Positions 54,808-63,284 of a stretch of 64,000 nucleotides of DNA are shown piece by piece (position 1 is the stretch's first letter; the number at the start of each line of letters is the position of its first letter). This DNA comes from Leptotrichia hongkongensis. GTDB taxonomy: Bacteria; Fusobacteriota; Fusobacteriia; Fusobacteriales; Leptotrichiaceae. The notes under the pieces were generated by a model. It had not been told where the DNA came from. It ran no database searches and saw nothing but the letters and a program-made list of their open reading frames with translations. The DNA is taken from the NCBI RefSeq assembly GCF_007990635.1, contig NZ_AP019846.1, positions 744,001 to 808,000 of the forward strand. The letters are read 5' to 3'. The position numbers and the translations under genes were made by a program.

Positions 54808-55983
54808 ATGAGAAAAATCAGAATATTTTTATTATTTTGCTTAATGTTTATTTTTAGTACAAATTTACTAGCAAATGACTGGGAATTTGGTTCGGAAGGT
54901 GGACATATTGTTCCAATGAATGTGTCTAATATTGCTATAAAGAGTGAGAAACTTCATTTTAAGCTGGAAAAAGTGAAGGGGGAGTATGGACCAGTAAATG
55001 AAATGTTGGTAACTGTAAGATTTGTGTTTGACAGTCCTGAGGCTGGGGAGAAATACATTGGATTTATTACGCCTGAAGGTGGAAATGAGGAATGGGATGA
55101 AGTTAATCATTTTAAAAATTTTAGAACTATTGTAAATGGGAAAAGCGTAAATACAGTTTCTTACAGATTAACCGATTTTGTTCCAAAGGATGTAAAGAAA
55201 CTTGAAGAAGTGAAAAAATATTTTAAGGAATATAATGAAGAAAAGGCAAAAGAGGAAGCCGACTATTATAAAAGAAGCTATGTTTATTATTTTAAAGCAA
55301 ACTTTAAAAAGGGAGAAAATGTAATTGAGCATAGCTATCGTTACGATGGAAGTGGCGGTGTCGGATATGTTGACTTTAACTATGTCTGGTCTACTATTTC
55401 AAAATGGAAAAATCAAAAAGTGGATGACTTTGAAGTAATTGTTGAGCCTGGAAATGCTTTGATTGCAATACCTGAAATAAAGATGAAGAATGGAAAATAT
55501 ATAGACTGGAAATTAGCTGGAGAAGGAAATATTGATTATGGATACAAAAGTTATTACGATAGAGATGGGCAATATAAAGTTCTTTATGCAAAATTGAAAA
55601 AAGGATATTTACATTTTAAAACAAAGAATTTTAGTCCTGAAGATGAATTTAACTTATCAGAAATAGCATATCTGAACGGTAATTATTCTTTCCCTGAAAA
55701 GACTGAAAAAGGCTTTAAATATAGAGATGAATTAACAAAAGCGGCTTACACTTCAGAATATTTAACACCAGATGAATTAAAGGAACTTTCTGATGAAGAG
55801 TTGAAAATAATGAAAAACTACCCTTATGCAGTCGCAGGTTATGATTTTTCTGATAAAAAATTAAAAGATTATTTCTCAAAATTCTTATGGTATATTCCAA
55901 TTGGAAAAAATATGGAATTAACAAAAGATGACTATGAAGTTATTAATAATGTGGATAAGATTATAAAAAGCAGAGGAAAATAG
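54808..55983 (+). CDS. Secreted YARHG-domain protein
   Basis: About 391 aa from ATG 54808, 8 bases after AGGAG (the in-frame GTG at 54799 overlaps the site). A signal peptide ends near ANDWEFG. A large domain follows (about 30-290; EMLVTVRFVFDSPEAGEKY, KGENVIEHSYRYDGSGGVG) resembling DUF4424-type folds. The C-terminus carries a YARHG-like domain: LSDEELKIMKNYPYAVAGYD then FSDKKLKDYFSKFLWYIPI, with AVAG where YARHG is standard. Envelope function unknown. Confidence 0.8.
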   Translation: MRKIRIFLLFCLMFIFSTNLLANDWEFGSEGGHIVPMNVSNIAIKSEKLHFKLEKVKGEYGPVNEMLVTVRFVFDSPEAGEKYIGFITPEGGNEEWDEVNHFKNFRTIVNGKSVNTVSYRLTDFVPKDVKKLEEVKKYFKEYNEEKAKEEADYYKRSYVYYFKANFKKGENVIEHSYRYDGSGGVGYVDFNYVWSTISKWKNQKVDDFEVIVEPGNALIAIPEIKMKNGKYIDWKLAGEGNIDYGYKSYYDRDGQYKVLYAKLKKGYLHFKTKNFSPEDEFNLSEIAYLNGNYSFPEKTEKGFKYRDELTKAAYTSEYLTPDELKELSDEELKIMKNYPYAVAGYDFSDKKLKDYFSKFLWYIPIGKNMELTKDDYEVINNVDKIIKSRGK

Positions 55984-56083
55984 ACGGTAAAAGAAGAGGT
56001 TACAATGAAAGTTGTAGCCTTTTTTGTTTTGATAAAAGATGTTATAATAAGTTTAAAATAAAAATTGGAAAGTGAAAAGAGAA

Positions 56084-56219
56084 ATTGAAAAACATTAATT
56101 TAGTATCGAGAAAAATATTGAATACGGATTTTAAGCCTAAGATGGAAATATTCCTGTATTTAGAATATGAATGTTGGTTACTGGATTGTCCACAGCATTT
56201 GATAATTGATGAGGATTGA
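56084..56219 (+). pseudogene. C-terminal relic of a third TPR-gene copy
   Basis: The plus strand reads INLVSRKILNTDFKPKMEIF then LYLEYECWLLDCPQHLIIDED and a stop. This matches the tail of the TPR gene at 56243, ILKTDYKPEVKIYPKFLYDC then FLIDCPRHQKLD. The rest of the copy is missing, so it is the worn end of an upstream paralogue. Confidence 0.6.
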
Positions 56220-56242
56220 AGAAATATGAAAGGAATAAAATT

Positions 56243-57352
56243 ATGAAACAAACACAAAAAGAATGGGCAAGATATATTCAGGATGAAATCAAAAAAAATG
56301 ATAGTTACGATAATTATAGGCATGCGTTTGTTGAATATAAGGATTATTTGGAGGAATGTCTTTTGGAAAATCCACAAGATGTAGAAAAGGTTTGTCAATT
56401 AGCGGCAGTTTATAATGAATTAAATTATCAATGGGATGATATTTATAAATTATTGAATGAATTTATTAAAAAATATGAAAATGAATTGACTGATGAGGAA
56501 AAATCACGGATTTATACTAATTTAGGTTTTTATTATGATGATCAGAGATATGGCAGTAAGAGAGCAATTAGAACTTTGAGAAAGGCTGTTGCATTTAATC
56601 CAAATAATTCTAAGGCTTATTATGGACTTGGGGCGGATTATTATGGTGCTAGGAAATACGATAAGTCGGAAGAAATGTATAAAAGAGCTTGTGATCTGGA
56701 AAATAATCCAATTTATAACTTTGAATATGCGAATTTGCTGATGGTTAATGGAAAATATGAAGAGGCGAAAATAATTTTGGAAGAATTAATAAAAAAAGAT
56801 TTTGAGTTTGGAAAAGAAGATTTTGCTAAGATAAAATATAGTTATATTGCGAATAAGGTTCAGTTGAAGGAATTTGTAAATATTGAGGCTCAAATTGATG
56901 AATTAATGTTAGAAAATATTGATAATGATTATTTTTTTGGTAGTGATTTAGAAAGTCTGTATTATTTATCTGAGAATTATAAAAAACTTGTAGAAATTTA
57001 TTTAAAAATAGACGCTCAAGAGGATTGCCAAGTACCATACGAGGAACTACCAATTTATTTTTATTCATTAAAGCGATTAGATAAATTTGATAAATTAGAA
57101 AAATCTTTTGAGAAAGCATTGAAATTTAAAAATGAAGAAATAGAAGATGTTAAAAATGGAGAATTTAAAAGAGAGTGGACAAAATCTGAGAAAAAAGAAG
57201 AAATTAGGGAGATAAAAAGACAAATAAAGAATTTGAAGGTAGAATATGAAAAAATATTGAAAACAGATTATAAACCAGAAGTAAAAATTTATCCTAAATT
57301 TTTATATGACTGTTTTTTGATAGATTGTCCACGACATCAGAAATTAGATTAG
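56243..57352 (+). CDS. TPR-repeat protein, tandem copy 1
   Basis: About 369 aa from ATG 56243 (GAAAGGAAT upstream). No signal peptide. It contains tetratricopeptide repeats: SRIYTNLGFYYDDQRYGSKR, SKAYYGLGADYYGARKYDKS and IYNFEYANLLMVNGKYEEAK. A C-terminal helix pair with KKEEIREIKRQIKNLKVEYE and a tail with LIDCPRHQKLD close it. It is probably a cytosolic protein-protein interaction scaffold. The next gene is a near-copy. Confidence 0.8.
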   Translation: MKQTQKEWARYIQDEIKKNDSYDNYRHAFVEYKDYLEECLLENPQDVEKVCQLAAVYNELNYQWDDIYKLLNEFIKKYENELTDEEKSRIYTNLGFYYDDQRYGSKRAIRTLRKAVAFNPNNSKAYYGLGADYYGARKYDKSEEMYKRACDLENNPIYNFEYANLLMVNGKYEEAKIILEELIKKDFEFGKEDFAKIKYSYIANKVQLKEFVNIEAQIDELMLENIDNDYFFGSDLESLYYLSENYKKLVEIYLKIDAQEDCQVPYEELPIYFYSLKRLDKFDKLEKSFEKALKFKNEEIEDVKNGEFKREWTKSEKKEEIREIKRQIKNLKVEYEKILKTDYKPEVKIYPKFLYDCFLIDCPRHQKLD

Positions 57353-57360
57353 GAGGAAAA

Positions 57361-58389
57361 TTGGAAAAACAAAAAAATTTAGAAAGAAAAACGATAAAAG
57401 AATGGATAAAATATATTCAAGAAAAAATTAGAAATAATAGTGATTACGATTCTGTTTATGAAGAGTATAAAATATTTTTGGAAAATAAATTGAAAGAAAA
57501 GCCCAAAAATGTGGAAGTTGTTTGTCAATTAGCAGCAGTTTATAATGAATTAACTTATCAATGGGAGGATATTTATAAATTATTGAATGAATTTATTAAA
57601 AAATATGAAAATGAATTGACTGATGAGGAAAAATCACGGATTTATACTAATTTAGGGTATTATTATGATGATCAGAGAGATGGAAGTAAGAGAGCAATTA
57701 GAACTTTGAGAAAGGCTGTGGCGTTTAATCCAAATAATTCTAAGGCTTATTATGGACTTGGGGCGGATTATTATGGTGCTGGGAAATACGATAAGTCAGA
57801 AGAAATGTATAAAAAAGCTTGTGAATTAGAAAATAATCCGATTTATAAGTTTGAATATGCGAATTTGCTGATGGTTAATGGAAAATACGAAGAGGCGAAA
57901 ATAATTTTGGAAGAATTAATAAAAAAAGATTTTGAGTTTGGAAAAGAGGATTTTGCTAAGATAAAATATAGTTATATTGCGAATAAGGTTCAGTTGAAGG
58001 AATTTATAAATATTGAGGCTCAAATTGATGAATTAATGTTAGAAAATATTGATAATGATTATTTTTTTGGTAGTGATTTAGAAAGTCTGTATTATTTATC
58101 TGAGAATTATAAAAAACTTGTAGGAATTTATTTAAAAATAGACACTCAAGAGGATTGCCAAGTACCGTATGAGGAACTACCAATTTATTTTTATTCATTA
58201 AAGCGATTAGATAAATTTGATAAATTAGAAAAATCTTTTGAGAAAGCATTGAAATTTAAAAATGAAGAAATAGAGAGCATTAAAAATGGAGAATTTTTAA
58301 CAGAATGTACGAAATCGTATAAAAAAGAAGAAATTAGAGAGATAAAAAGACAAATAAAGAATTTGAAGGTAGAATATGAAAAATATTGA
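57361..58389 (+). CDS. TPR-repeat protein, tandem copy 2 (C-terminus frameshifted)
   Basis: About 342 aa from TTG 57361, 4 bases after AGGAGG; an earlier in-frame ATG lies inside copy 1. It is nearly identical to copy 1 from about residue 50 to the helix KRQIKNLKVEYEK. There a six-A run in copy 1 (57250-57255) has become five A (near 58380), so the frame stops at YEKY. The lost tail, ILKTDYKPEVKIYP through CPRHQKLD, is still readable in another frame to 58481. The copies differ most in the first 50 residues and last 20 before the break. Confidence 0.78.
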   Translation: MEKQKNLERKTIKEWIKYIQEKIRNNSDYDSVYEEYKIFLENKLKEKPKNVEVVCQLAAVYNELTYQWEDIYKLLNEFIKKYENELTDEEKSRIYTNLGYYYDDQRDGSKRAIRTLRKAVAFNPNNSKAYYGLGADYYGAGKYDKSEEMYKKACELENNPIYKFEYANLLMVNGKYEEAKIILEELIKKDFEFGKEDFAKIKYSYIANKVQLKEFINIEAQIDELMLENIDNDYFFGSDLESLYYLSENYKKLVGIYLKIDTQEDCQVPYEELPIYFYSLKRLDKFDKLEKSFEKALKFKNEEIESIKNGEFLTECTKSYKKEEIREIKRQIKNLKVEYEKY

Positions 58390-58649
58390 AAACAGATTAT
58401 AAACCAGAAGTTAAAATTTATCCTAAATTTTTGTATGACTGTTTTTTGATAGATTGTCCACGGCATCAGAAATTAGATTAAAAAGTTATGAAAGAAAATA
58501 AAATTTATTTGGAAATAATGATACATGATTGATAGAAATAAATAATTTTCAATTTTTTGCATTTAATATTACAGGAAAATGTGATAAAATATATTCAAGA
58601 AATATAAGGAAACAAGGTAGTTGGAAATGTAGAAGTTCTGAAGGAGGAA

Positions 58650-59921
58650 ATGATGAAAATATTGATTGTAGGTGCTGGTGGAAGAGAGCATGCGATTGCT
58701 TGGAAACTTTCTCAAAATGAAAAGGTGGAAAAAATATTTATAGCTCCAGGAAATGCCTGTGTAGAAATGTTACCAAATGCTGAAAGTGTGAATTTAGGAT
58801 CAATCGATGAGTATATTTCATTTGCAAAAGATAATAATGTAGAATTGACAGTTGTGGGAAGTGAAGAATTGCTTGTTCAGGGGATTGTAGATGAGTTTCA
58901 TAAAAATGGACTGAAAATATTTGGGCCTGATAAAAAGGTTGCGATTCTTGAGGGAAGTAAGGCATATTCTAAGGATTTTATGAAAAAATATGGAATAAAG
59001 ACGGCAGTTTATGAAATTTTTGATAATTCTAAAAAGGCAAAGGAATTTTTGAATAACTGGAAAGATTTTCCTGTGGTTATAAAGGCTAGCGGACTTGCAG
59101 CTGGAAAAGGTGTTATTATTGCTCAAAATCTAAATGAAGCTATTAAGGCTGTGGAAGATATAATGGTTGGTGAGAAATTTGGAAATGCCGGAAATCAGGT
59201 TGTAATTGAAGAATTTCTAGATGGAGTAGAAGCTTCGATTTTATCATTTACAGACAGTAAAGTGATTGTACCGCTGTTGTCGGCAAAGGATCATAAAAAG
59301 ATTGGGGAAGATGAAACTGGATTAAATACAGGAGGAATGGGAGTTATCAGTCCAAATCCTTTTGTTACGGATGAAATTTTTGAAAAATTTAAGTCAGATA
59401 TAATGGAGCCAACTTTAAAGGGAATACAGTCTGAAGGGATGGATTTTGCAGGAGTAATTTTCTTTGGACTTATGATTACTAAAAAAGCTGTTTATTTGCT
59501 TGAATACAATATGAGAATGGGAGATCCAGAAACTCAGGCGGTATTACCGCTTCTGGAAAATGACTTGCTTGAGTTAATAGAAAAATCTTTTGAAAAAAAA
59601 TTATCGGAAGTTAAAGTAGATTGGAAACCATTACATTCATGCTGCGTAGTAGCTGCTGCAGGAGGTTATCCAGAAAGTTATAAAAAAGGCGATGAAATTA
59701 CAGGAGTTCTTGACTTTAAAGAAACTAACGATAACAAAGTATTTATCTGTGGAGCAAAAGTTGAAAATGGAAAATTGTTGACTAATGGCGGAAGAGTATT
59801 AAATGCTGTAGCTCTTGGGAATACACTGGAAGAAGCACAAAAAAAAGCGTATGAACTTTTGAAAACTATAAATTTTGAAGGAATGTATTTTAGAAAAGAT
59901 ATTGGCGGAAGGTTTTATTAA
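58650..59921 (+). CDS. purD: Phosphoribosylamine--glycine ligase
   Basis: A 423-aa ATP-grasp enzyme making GAR. LIVGAGGREHAIAWKL opens the protein; VKASGLAAGKGVIIA-type text (VVIKASGLAAGKGVII) binds ATP; GGMGVISPNPF and LEYNMRMGDPETQAVLPLL are the signatures; SCCVVAAAGGYPESY begins the C-terminal domain. AGGAGG precedes the ATG pair at 58650/58653. It is transcribed apart from the other pur genes. Confidence 0.96.
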   Translation: MMKILIVGAGGREHAIAWKLSQNEKVEKIFIAPGNACVEMLPNAESVNLGSIDEYISFAKDNNVELTVVGSEELLVQGIVDEFHKNGLKIFGPDKKVAILEGSKAYSKDFMKKYGIKTAVYEIFDNSKKAKEFLNNWKDFPVVIKASGLAAGKGVIIAQNLNEAIKAVEDIMVGEKFGNAGNQVVIEEFLDGVEASILSFTDSKVIVPLLSAKDHKKIGEDETGLNTGGMGVISPNPFVTDEIFEKFKSDIMEPTLKGIQSEGMDFAGVIFFGLMITKKAVYLLEYNMRMGDPETQAVLPLLENDLLELIEKSFEKKLSEVKVDWKPLHSCCVVAAAGGYPESYKKGDEITGVLDFKETNDNKVFICGAKVENGKLLTNGGRVLNAVALGNTLEEAQKKAYELLKTINFEGMYFRKDIGGRFY

Positions 59922-59940
59922 AAAATAAATAGTAATAAAA

Positions 59941-59973
59941 AAGACTGTTTTGAATTTTAAACAGCCTTTTTTT
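59941..59973. terminator. Terminator after purD
   Basis: GACTGTTT pairs with AAACAGCC (one mismatch), followed by seven T residues. It lies between purD and a converging gene. Confidence 0.75.
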
Positions 59974-59981
59974 ATTGTTAT

Positions 59982-60476
59982 TTATCTTCTTGGACTCCAA
60001 GTTTTGATAGCTTTTGCTAATTGTTTCTGATATTCAGGTTCACCTTCCTGAGCAATGTAATAGATATTTCCGTTAGCTTCAATGTAGTACATTATTAATA
60101 CACTTCCATCATCATATTCTATTGCCACTTGTTCCCCTTCGTAACCATTTATGTTAACGCTGCCTTCAAAAATGTTATCTTCAGGAGTTCCTAGATTAAT
60201 ATATTTTTGAATGATTACTTCAGCTGCTCTTTTTGCAGTACCTCTTCCGTTAGTTGCAACAATATCTAAAGTTATAATATTTGTGTTATCTATTGATACT
60301 TGTTTGGCTGTAGGTGAAGCATCAGGATCTCCAAATTCATACCAGTTTGTAGGAACAGTTATATATCCAACTCTAGGACTTCCGAATCTTATACTTGAAC
60401 CTGAATTTCCTTTTGCAAATGTAAATACTGACATCACAACAAATAGTGATAGTATAATTTTTCTTAAACTTTTCAT
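59982..60476 (-). CDS. Secreted protein of unknown function
   Basis: A 164-aa protein with signal peptide (KKIILS-like start, LFVVMSVFTFAKG) and a compact domain: FGSPRVGYITVPTNWYEF, TLDIVATNGRGTAKRAAEVI, then ALYYIEANGNIYYIAQ-like strands and a final TWSPRR. The layout (a strand-rich domain with a VPTNW segment near the N-terminus) recalls PsbP/Mog1-like or DcrB-type lipoprotein folds, but this is weak. It lies 44 bp downstream of a small lipoprotein gene on the same strand. Confidence 0.65.
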   Translation of the reverse strand: MKSLRKIILSLFVVMSVFTFAKGNSGSSIRFGSPRVGYITVPTNWYEFGDPDASPTAKQVSIDNTNIITLDIVATNGRGTAKRAAEVIIQKYINLGTPEDNIFEGSVNINGYEGEQVAIEYDDGSVLIMYYIEANGNIYYIAQEGEPEYQKQLAKAIKTWSPRR

Positions 60477-60519
60477 TTTAAAACCTTCTTTCTCTTTTCA
60501 TTTTTAATTAAAACAAATA

Positions 60520-60717
60520 TTAGTTATGTTTTCTCCATTCTAAGCATTCTCCAGTAGAAACTCTTGAGACAGCACAATAACGTTTTGATTCTTCAATAGT
60601 ATGACCACGTAGCTCTCGATCTGCCTTTTCACTTCCTGCAAGTGCCATTAAGCTTGTACAGCTGCTAAATGATGACATTGCCAGAATAATTGTTAAAAGC
60701 TTAAAACTCTTTTTCAT
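60520..60717 (-). CDS. Small lipoprotein
   Basis: A 65-aa lipoprotein from ATG 60717 (MKKSFKLLTIILAMSSFSSC, lipobox FSSC), which has AGGAAATG upstream; an ATG three codons earlier is possible. The mature peptide has ALAGSEKADRELRGHTIEES, KRYCAVSRVSTGECLEW and a His-Asn end, with two cysteines. A consensus promoter lies upstream. Function unknown. Confidence 0.75.
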   Translation of the reverse strand: MKKSFKLLTIILAMSSFSSCTSLMALAGSEKADRELRGHTIEESKRYCAVSRVSTGECLEWRKHN

Positions 60718-60741
60718 AATAATCATTTCCTTTCTATCTTC

Positions 60742-60838
60742 TTTTAACGGTAATTATTTTTCTGTAATATAATTATAAGACATCTTTTAAAAAAGTCAAT
60801 ATACAATTTATAAAATTACAATATTTTTTACGGTAATT
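60742..60838 (-). promoter_or_regulatory. Lipoprotein promoter flanked by two ACGGTAATT repeats
   Basis: On the minus strand TTGACT (60794-60799) and TATAAT (60772-60777) are 16 bp apart. TTTTAACGGTAATT at 60742-60755 and TTTTTTACGGTAATT at about 60824-60838 flank the promoter, about 82 bp apart in the same orientation. The spacing could allow looping by one regulator. The remaining sequence to 61051 shows no gene. Confidence 0.6.
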
Positions 60839-61051
60839 AAAAAACTGTTTTAAAAACACAAATAAAATATTTATTTGTAAGAAAAGTATGATTAATTACA
60901 AAGAAATATTTAATTTGCAAATTAAGGAATGTATGATATAATTATTAAAAGTTATAATATTCTTGAAATAATTCTAAAATCAGACTGAAAAATATTTAAA
61001 TTTAAGTTTTAAGATTTTGACTATTATAATTTTAGAAATGAAAAAAGGTGA

Positions 61052-62116
61052 ATGCTTTGGATAAAAAAATATAATCAATATGAAAAAATGAGACTTTATA
61101 TTGCCACTTGTTTTTGGATATTTTCATTGTTAACTTTTGCTAACGAGAATAAAAGTTCTGTGAGTAAAAATAAACTTGAAGACGAGGCTGTAAAAGTTGA
61201 TATTATCATTAACAAAAACAATATTAGTGATTTTGAAAATGAAAATAGCGATATAGAAGAGAATAATGAAGATGGGAATCTGATATATTTAGATCAGATA
61301 GAGGATGAAGAAGAAGAAAAACAGAAAAAAATGGAAAAAGTCAATAAATTTGAGCGAATTATTAGAAAAATAGATGAAAAAGTCAATCCAATTATAAAAT
61401 TTCAGATTGCAAAAAGTTATGGTGTATGGTATCTGATAAAAACTGATGATAATGCAGAAAAAGAATTAAAAAATGTAAGATATGATTTTATACAGCAAGA
61501 AAATGGATACGCTATTATTAAAAGTTATTTTGATCCTAAAACTGACAAATGGAGTGAAGAAAGATATAGAGGATGGATTGATGAAAAAAAGGGGAATGTA
61601 TACTTGAATATTGAAAAGAAATATTTTAAAAATACAAAAAATGAAATTGTATTTTTTGATAAAAATTATAGATACATGGTTATAAGATATAACAACGGGA
61701 CTACAAAAGTATTTTCACGTTACCCAAATAATGAAAAAATTTCACTTGAGAATAAAGAATTAGGTGAATTTGAAAAAATTGTTGGAAATAATAATAATCT
61801 AAAAAATGTTTTCTATGATGTAAAAATAAAAAATATTAGGGAAATTGAAAATGAAAGAAAAAAAGCTGAATTGAAGAATAGAACAGATGAATTAGAAAAG
61901 CAATTAAGTGAAAATCCTGCGAGTGTATTTCAAATTGACACAATTGGTGCTAAAAAAGAGCTTGAAAGAAGAAAGAAAAAAGAAAATACACTTAAACTTG
62001 AAACAAAAAATGGTCCTAAAAACGTAGAAGTTATAGAAATAAATGATAAAGATTTAAAAAATGAAACTAACATAAAAAATAACAGTAGTGACACAGAAAC
62101 AAATAAGAGACATTAA
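61052..62116 (+). CDS. Secreted charged protein of unknown function
   Basis: Up to 354 aa. The signal region RLYIATCFWIFSLLTFANEN starts at the internal ATG 61088; ATG 61052 lies right after AAAGGTGA and would add 12 residues. An acidic, low-complexity stretch (about 35-95) comes next, then a folded domain with KSYGVWYLIKTDD, WSEERYRGWIDEKKGNVYL and YRYMVIRYNNGTTKVFSRYP, and a C-terminal coiled coil rich in Lys and Glu. No family recognised. Confidence 0.6.
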   Translation: MLWIKKYNQYEKMRLYIATCFWIFSLLTFANENKSSVSKNKLEDEAVKVDIIINKNNISDFENENSDIEENNEDGNLIYLDQIEDEEEEKQKKMEKVNKFERIIRKIDEKVNPIIKFQIAKSYGVWYLIKTDDNAEKELKNVRYDFIQQENGYAIIKSYFDPKTDKWSEERYRGWIDEKKGNVYLNIEKKYFKNTKNEIVFFDKNYRYMVIRYNNGTTKVFSRYPNNEKISLENKELGEFEKIVGNNNNLKNVFYDVKIKNIREIENERKKAELKNRTDELEKQLSENPASVFQIDTIGAKKELERRKKKENTLKLETKNGPKNVEVIEINDKDLKNETNIKNNSSDTETNKRH

Positions 62117-62303
62117 TTATAATAAATAATTATCAAATTTTACTGTATACTATTTGACAAGCTTAAAATTTATACATTGTTTTAAAATCACACTTTAAAA
62201 TTATTCCCGTAAAATATTTTACTTAAAATATAAGTTTTAAAAATATAAAAAATTTCAATTTAATTATATAACAGAATATAAAAACAAATATTTAGGAGAA
62301 AAA

Positions 62304-63254
62304 ATGAAAAATACACTAAAAATTGTCTACACAATATTATTTTTAATATTGTTTATGTGCCTAACACTTTTTTATAATTTCTTTTTTGCTAAAAGAGAAT
62401 ATAAAAATGTTAATATAAATATAAAAAAAAGAACAAATTTCGCACAGATATACAAAGATTTAAAGTTAAAATATGGAATTGTAGATAAAATATATTTAAA
62501 GTTAAATGGTGGAAATATAAAATTAAAAGTAGGAACTTATAAATTTAATGGAAAATTCTCAAAATATGAAATTATAAAAAAAATTAAGAGCAGTGAAACT
62601 AATGGAATTAGATTAACAATACCTGAAGGATTTACTTCAAAGCAAGTATTTGCAAGAATGGAAGCATTAGAACTGGGGAACAGAGAAGAAATAAACAAAG
62701 TCCTTAGTGAAATGGATTTTCCATATCCGCATGAAAATAATAATTTTGAAGGATATTTTTATCCTGAAACTTATATTTTTTCTGAAAATGTTACAACCAA
62801 ACAGGTTATCCAAACTATTTTAGGTGAATTTTTGAAAAAATTTCCACCTGAAAAATATCCTGATAAACAAAAGTTTTATGATAATTTAAAAATGGCTTCA
62901 ATAGTGGAAGCGGAAGTACCTGATGCTGTAGATAAGCCAAAAGTTGCGGGAATATTTTTGAAAAGATTGGAAATTGGAATGAAATTGGAATCAGATGCAA
63001 CTTTGAAATATGAACTGGGAAGACAAGCATCAAGAAATGAATTAAAATCTCAAAATACACCGTATAATTCATATAAAGTCAAAGGGTTGCCGCCAACACC
63101 GATTGGAAATCCACCAATAGAAACTTTCAAGGCAGTTTTAAATGCAGAAAAGACAGATAATCTATTTTTCTTTACATATAAAGGAAAAACATATTATTCA
63201 AAAACACATGAGGAACATTTAAAAAAACGTCGTGAAAGCGGACAGTTAAAATAA
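62304..63254 (+). CDS. mltG: Endolytic murein transglycosylase
   Basis: A 316-aa inner-membrane enzyme cutting nascent peptidoglycan strands. One N-terminal span (about 5-27), a LysM-like subdomain (about 40-110), then the YceG core with IPEGFTSKQVFARME, FEGYFYPETYIF, and ASIVEAEVPDA with the catalytic Glu202, followed by KVAGIFLKRLEIGMKLESDA and the final KTHEEHLKKR. Length normal. AGGAG precedes the ATG. tilS follows 30 bp later. Confidence 0.95.
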   Translation: MKNTLKIVYTILFLILFMCLTLFYNFFFAKREYKNVNINIKKRTNFAQIYKDLKLKYGIVDKIYLKLNGGNIKLKVGTYKFNGKFSKYEIIKKIKSSETNGIRLTIPEGFTSKQVFARMEALELGNREEINKVLSEMDFPYPHENNNFEGYFYPETYIFSENVTTKQVIQTILGEFLKKFPPEKYPDKQKFYDNLKMASIVEAEVPDAVDKPKVAGIFLKRLEIGMKLESDATLKYELGRQASRNELKSQNTPYNSYKVKGLPPTPIGNPPIETFKAVLNAEKTDNLFFFTYKGKTYYSKTHEEHLKKRRESGQLK

Positions 63255-63284
63255 AATTGAAAATCAAGATTAGGAATAAAATTG

